Origin: a virus
Direction: 5' to 3' (one strand)
Length of the DNA: 34,822 bases
IMG/VR virus record: IMGVR_UViG_3300048672_000287
Span: 1-34,822 of that record
This document shows positions 31,718 through 34,822 of this stretch, in pieces. The position numbers were made by a program, and so were the translations under genes. The notes below the pieces were generated by a model that saw only the letters and a program-made list of their open reading frames with translations, was not told where the DNA came from and searched no databases. How positions within the stretch are numbered: position 1 is the first letter of the stretch; each line of letters begins with the position of its first letter.

Positions 31718-31925
31718 CTTCTCCGTAGTTATATTCTACCTCATACCTCTGTTTCTTATAAAAGAAATATGTCTCACCTTTTAGGTATGCCTTAAGGTGT
31801 TTCTTCTGCATATTCTCATATTCATTCATCTCCAACCCTAGAAAACCACTATGTAGCTTCTCCTCTCTAGCGTTAATAGGCCCAGCAAAACTTCTTCCTC
31901 TCAAAAATTGTCTCTTCTCTCTCAT
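31710..31925 (-). CDS. Small hypothetical protein, 71 residues
   Basis: First gene after promoter 31945-31976. A basic, Arg/Gly-rich start (REKRQFLRGRSFAGPINARE) is followed by helix and a strand-rich end (GETYFFYKKQRYEVEYNYGEDA). No family recognised. Strong promoter position supports it. Confidence 0.6.
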   Translation of the reverse strand: MREKRQFLRGRSFAGPINAREEKLHSGFLGLEMNEYENMQKKHLKAYLKGETYFFYKKQRYEVEYNYGEDA

Positions 31926-31944
31926 AGTATTATATTTTATAATA

Positions 31945-31976
31945 CAAAGATAAGTAAAAAAAACGAGAAAAACAAA
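31945..31976 (-). promoter_or_regulatory. Bacteroidota-type promoter for the microprotein/chaperone transcript
   Basis: Minus-strand TTTG (31973-31976), 20 nt, TATCTTTG (31945-31952), 19 nt before the ATG at 31925. It lies just past the broken holin-like copy. Confidence 0.78.
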
Positions 31977-31979
31977 TAA

Positions 31980-32051
31980 TTATGAAGAATTCTTTACCCC
32001 GTCACCGGAAGCATTTAAAAGGATTGATGATATGTAAGAAAGTATGTTCAT
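31980..32051 (-). pseudogene. Truncated holin-like copy, 23 codons
   Basis: MNILSYISSILLNASGDGVKN matches residues 1-21 of the 123-residue membrane protein at 10760-11131, then ends in SS and a stop. The following sequence is unrelated (promoter 31945-31976). The ATG still overlaps the TGA of the one-helix peptide. It probably is a remnant left where the cassette was cut. Confidence 0.78.
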
Positions 32052-32128
32052 AAATTAACCTGCCAGATGATCGCTGCTGCTCCGGCAATGCTTAGAAAAT
32101 ATCCTATGTATTTTAATATCAGTTTCAT
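31990..32128 (-). repeat. Copy B of dispersed repeat (one-helix peptide plus holin-like start)
   Basis: Pairs with copy A at 11070-11166. The 42 extra nucleotides here encode residues 13-26 of the one-helix peptide. Both copies begin at or within a few bases of a spike stop codon. Confidence 0.8.
32048..32128 (-). CDS. Intact one-helix membrane peptide, 26 residues
   Basis: A short basic start (MKLILKY) leads into a hydrophobic helix (about 8-24, IGYFLSIAGAAAIIWQV). ATGA overlaps join it to the spike upstream (32125-32128) and to the holin-like remnant downstream (32048-32051). Its counterpart at 11128-11166 is truncated. Small membrane peptides before holins can regulate lysis timing; that is inference here. 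Confidence 0.58.
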   Translation of the reverse strand: MKLILKYIGYFLSIAGAAAIIWQVNL

Positions 32129-34170
32129 AATACTATATCCCCAACTAAATCAGCCTGGTCAACATCTATAGTTCCATCAGGCTTAGGACAGACAGATATT
32201 GAACAAGGAATATTGATACCTTTTGCATAATCATAAACTGTTTGTACCGCTGATATGGTTCTTAATGCTGCCGGAGTTGCATTACAAAACCACTCATTAT
32301 TAGAACGTGATGTTAAAACATACTCTTTTATGCAAGGATATTCTATATTATTTATTCTTTGTTTTTTTGTCCACCAGTCATTAGCTGAACCAACTCCAAT
32401 ACTTGACATACAAACTTCTTCTGACGCTGTTGCATCAGCAGCACCAAACTTAGGATCATTCCTGTCTGTATCATACCAAATATTTAATATTACACCAACA
32501 CTGGGATTGACTGACTTTATTGCATAATATAAATCCCTTACATAATCTGTTGGATAAAAGCCATCCGTCCCGTCAAGCCATATAGCAAACGGATTTAAAG
32601 CAGCCAATTCCTTCAATCTGTCTATCCTAAACTGGTGATTTGCTGCCCACTGGTAATCTGAATCTGTATAACAATCAATAGGGTCTTTATCAAAATAATA
32701 GTTTCTATTGCCAGCAACATGAAAATATAATATAGGCTTGATGCCGACTGCATTAAATTCTTCAATAAAGTCAGGAACAATGTTTTTATATCCGGTAGTA
32801 ATACCAACATCATATTTAGTGTATGCCGGACATAAATAACCACCGCCCATATCTACCTGGGTACCTTTCCATATTGCTGTCTTGTGGTCATATAAACTAA
32901 ATCCCTGTATATGAACAACACTTAGAATTGCATAATCAATTTTCCCGTAACTGGCAGCAAGTGCAGCCCACGCAGCAACATCAATATTAGCTACATTAAA
33001 CAAGGCAGGATTACCGACCTCAACCGGAGACTTCCATGTAAATTCATTGCCTGTAAAGGTTTCCATGTTAAAGTGCATAAACCACCCTAACTTAAAATTC
33101 TTAAACGTGCTTTGGAAAGTGCTTTCAGTTACTGACGGCAGATATTTATATTTAGGTAAATTTTTATAAACAGGAGAAACTGACGTTCCGTTGTGACTGC
33201 CTATTTCATCATTGAGATTATTTTTAAATTTATTGGCTGAAATTAGGTTTGAATAAAATGATAATTCAGTTAAATCATTTTCTTCTGTCATATTTTGGTA
33301 TTCTGTCACTTCCGCTGCTGACAATGCCTTATCAGCCACTAACAATAAATTAATATCGCTATGTGCATAATTTGCAGTATATACCTCAGAATGACCAATA
33401 ACAAAATGATCCCTGTTATTCATGTTTACATAAGTGCCGCTATTTTGTGACATATTGTAAGATAACTCATTACCGTCAAGATATATCTTCATTCCGGTTG
33501 CAGACTTATTTCCCGAATATGTAAAAGCAAACTTATATAAATTACCCGGGACAACAACTCCAGGATTCGCAGACTTATATAACTGTATACTTCTTGCATC
33601 ATTGCCATATATACTGAAATCAGCGGTATTTGCAGATGTATTTAGCTGAATGTAATAACTCATGCCGGAAGAATTACCCCTACATATTAACATGCCCGCA
33701 GCATCTTTCAGGTTTACTTTTGCCGTTGCAAGTATGGTAAAAGGAAGATCATTACCTGACCCATCATTGAAATAATAATCATTTGAAGCATCAGCCAAGG
33801 TAATTGAAGAATTAACTGAACTAATCACCACCATCTCTGGCGTAACAGCTACTATACTTGAGTAATCTGTATATTTTGCACCCTTATATGCCCTTACCCT
33901 GTACTGATAAATACCAAGTGCCGGAATTATATCAGCACAAATAGGTATTTCAGTTACAGCTACCTCGGTGAAATCAACTCCGTTTGTACTTCTTTCCCAA
34001 CAATATCCATCTATTGTTTTTGTGTATGTATCACAATATAAATCTATTCTTGTATCAGAATATGTAATCGCCGTCATTCCTGACGGTGACCCTACATTCC
34101 ACCCCTGACCACCGGCAATGCCTATGCCTTCACGTAAATTAAAAATGCTGTTTCTTATCGCTGTGCTCAT
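32125..34170 (-). CDS. Spike with LamG-like and GH29 alpha-L-fucosidase-like domains, 681 residues
   Basis: The anchor REGIGIAGGQG (13-23) is shared with the 428-residue spike. An FN3-type domain (about 30-112; YQYRVRAYKGAKYTDYS) and a LamG/concanavalin-like sandwich (about 117-295) follow. From about 345 the sequence follows GH29: LGWFMHFN (like FGMFIHWG), WAALAASYGKIDYAILSV with a His in place of part of KHHDGF (VVHIQGFSLYD), RLKELAALNPFAIWLDG with Asp533 as the expected nucleophile, EEVCMSSIG, and VCPKPDGTID near 656-665 (like NIGPxxDGxI). GH29 enzymes release alpha-L-fucose. A fucosylated capsule or glycoprotein is the likely target; activity is unproven. Confidence 0.75.
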   Translation of the reverse strand: MSTAIRNSIFNLREGIGIAGGQGWNVGSPSGMTAITYSDTRIDLYCDTYTKTIDGYCWERSTNGVDFTEVAVTEIPICADIIPALGIYQYRVRAYKGAKYTDYSSIVAVTPEMVVISSVNSSITLADASNDYYFNDGSGNDLPFTILATAKVNLKDAAGMLICRGNSSGMSYYIQLNTSANTADFSIYGNDARSIQLYKSANPGVVVPGNLYKFAFTYSGNKSATGMKIYLDGNELSYNMSQNSGTYVNMNNRDHFVIGHSEVYTANYAHSDINLLLVADKALSAAEVTEYQNMTEENDLTELSFYSNLISANKFKNNLNDEIGSHNGTSVSPVYKNLPKYKYLPSVTESTFQSTFKNFKLGWFMHFNMETFTGNEFTWKSPVEVGNPALFNVANIDVAAWAALAASYGKIDYAILSVVHIQGFSLYDHKTAIWKGTQVDMGGGYLCPAYTKYDVGITTGYKNIVPDFIEEFNAVGIKPILYFHVAGNRNYYFDKDPIDCYTDSDYQWAANHQFRIDRLKELAALNPFAIWLDGTDGFYPTDYVRDLYYAIKSVNPSVGVILNIWYDTDRNDPKFGAADATASEEVCMSSIGVGSANDWWTKKQRINNIEYPCIKEYVLTSRSNNEWFCNATPAALRTISAVQTVYDYAKGINIPCSISVCPKPDGTIDVDQADLVGDIVL

Positions 34171-34568
34171 TATAATACTGTATGTGAATAATAAACTGTA
34201 GTACCATCATAATAAAAGATAGTCTTATTTTTAGCCGCTAGAGTAGTATCGTAAGCATCGCTACTCCCAGAGATAGTACAGTCTGGGAAAGTAGGTGTAC
34301 TAGCACCATCCCCAACGAAGATGATCTCTGCACCACCACTAGTAAGTCTAGTAGGGTTAACTCTAACAACCATACTTGTACTCATAGTATATGTAGCATA
34401 CCCAGTATAAACCCTACTAAGATCTATATTGCCACTAAAAGGCTGATTGACCAATGGGTAAAGAACCTCAAGATCCTCTATGACCTTATTATAATCCCTG
34501 GTCTCTACAAACTTAGTATTTCCAGCGCCAATATTCGTGTTTAACGTTTTAATTTTACTTGATTTCAT
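34170..34568 (-). CDS. Small virion protein, 132 residues, paralogue of 14201-14755
   Basis: Residues 1-33 (MKSSKIKTLNT..., VETRDYNKVIEDLE) match the start of the 184-residue protein; the rest is a different, shorter beta-rich domain (YTMSTSMVVRVNPTRLTSGGAEIIFVGDG, KNKTIFYYDGTTVYYSHTVL). The shared start may dock both on the same virion site. It overlaps the GH29 spike start by one base (TAATG), as part of the second recognition cassette. Confidence 0.65.
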   Translation of the reverse strand: MKSSKIKTLNTNIGAGNTKFVETRDYNKVIEDLEVLYPLVNQPFSGNIDLSRVYTGYATYTMSTSMVVRVNPTRLTSGGAEIIFVGDGASTPTFPDCTISGSSDAYDTTLAAKNKTIFYYDGTTVYYSHTVL

Positions 34569-34576
34569 GTCTTTTA

Positions 34577-34822
34577 TTATTTTATATATTCTTGCGTACT
34601 ACCTAAACTATCTATCTGATAATGACAGTCTATTTCATAGAGATTGCCATTACCGGTAAAAGTGTCATCACCATCATTAATCCTAGCTAGATATACACAT
34701 AGCATAGAACTAAGTGTCTTGCCTACGCCAGAGAGATCCGTCCATTCCATTAATGCATGCTTACCTGTAGTATTACTATTAGTAACATATTCTGTGCCTT
34801 TCGCTAAAACACTAAAGCCAGG
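34577..34822 (-). CDS. Virion protein, C-terminal 81 residues only
   Basis: The frame enters from the right edge and ends in TAA at 34577. Visible sequence (KHALMEWTDLSGVGKTL..., NLYEIDCHYQIDSLGSTQEYIK) has the beta-rich end of structural proteins in Bacteroidota phages; the phrase CHYQIDSLGS is familiar from such proteins. It lies 9 nt before the 132-residue gene, the position held by the 409-residue gene in the first cassette, but I see no clear sequence match between the two. Confidence 0.6.
   Translation of the reverse strand, partial: PGFSVLAKGTEYVTNSNTTGKHALMEWTDLSGVGKTLSSMLCVYLARINDGDDTFTGNGNLYEIDCHYQIDSLGSTQEYIK

Noticed and set aside
1-34822. CRISPR arrays, tRNA or rRNA genes
   Set aside because: No regularly spaced direct repeats and no cloverleaf or rRNA-like sequence was recognised by reading. 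The short repeats seen belong to fibre modules.
1-34822. Stop-codon reassignment, as in some large gut phages
   Set aside because: TAA, TAG and TGA all end recognisable genes at positions that fit family lengths and overlap the next start codon, and no conserved gene is interrupted in frame.

Overview
The window is part of a large tailed-phage genome (or prophage) whose host is very probably a member of the Bacteroidota. Every gene I can support lies on the minus strand. Three things point to the host: seven promoters of the Bacteroidota type (TTTG, 19-20 nt, TAnnTTTG), AT-rich leaders without Shine-Dalgarno sequences, and FISUMP/DUF1566 lectin-like domains in the fibres. The large terminase, portal and capsid genes resemble those of big Bacteroides/Flavobacterium phages, including crAss-like phages. 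I cannot confirm the order Crassvirales from sequence alone. All coordinates are for the + strand, so transcription runs from high to low numbers.

Reading in the direction of transcription: (1) 34.8-31.98 kb is a host-recognition cassette. It holds the end of a virion protein, a small virion protein, a 681-residue spike with an alpha-L-fucosidase-like (GH29) domain, a one-helix membrane peptide and a broken copy of the holin-like gene. (2) 31.98-30.7 kb holds microproteins (one a zinc ribbon), a GroES/gp31-like co-chaperonin and a small heat-shock protein, between a promoter and a terminator. (3) 30.7-25.97 kb is a tightly overlapping string of small genes, including a winged-helix protein and a possible small terminase, ending in the large terminase. 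(4) 25.9-14.8 kb is the head and neck module: portal, DEDDy exonuclease, scaffold candidate, major capsid protein, a conserved virion protein, connector and a 409-residue virion protein. Two GIY-YIG genes and one HNH homing endonuclease gene are inserted in it. (5) 14.8-10.76 kb is the first recognition and lysis cassette: small virion proteins, two spikes, a holin-like gene. (6) 10.76-1.67 kb holds a coiled-coil membrane protein and a long run of fibre and spike genes, including a PL9-like beta-helix. (7) 1.66-0 kb is a short operon with its own promoter: a 52-residue protein, a DUF5675 protein, a 38-residue protein, a caspase-like peptidase and the start of another GIY-YIG gene.

The most unusual signal is internal order. 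The caspase-like protein carries its catalytic-histidine block after the catalytic-cysteine block, at the extreme C-terminus. The 85-residue protein at 4.9 kb is a circular permutation of the N-terminal domain of the 487-residue fibre at 9.7 kb. That same fibre has FISUMP and DUF1566 halves in swapped order. In addition, the one-helix-peptide/holin pair exists twice, and each copy keeps intact the gene that the other has lost.
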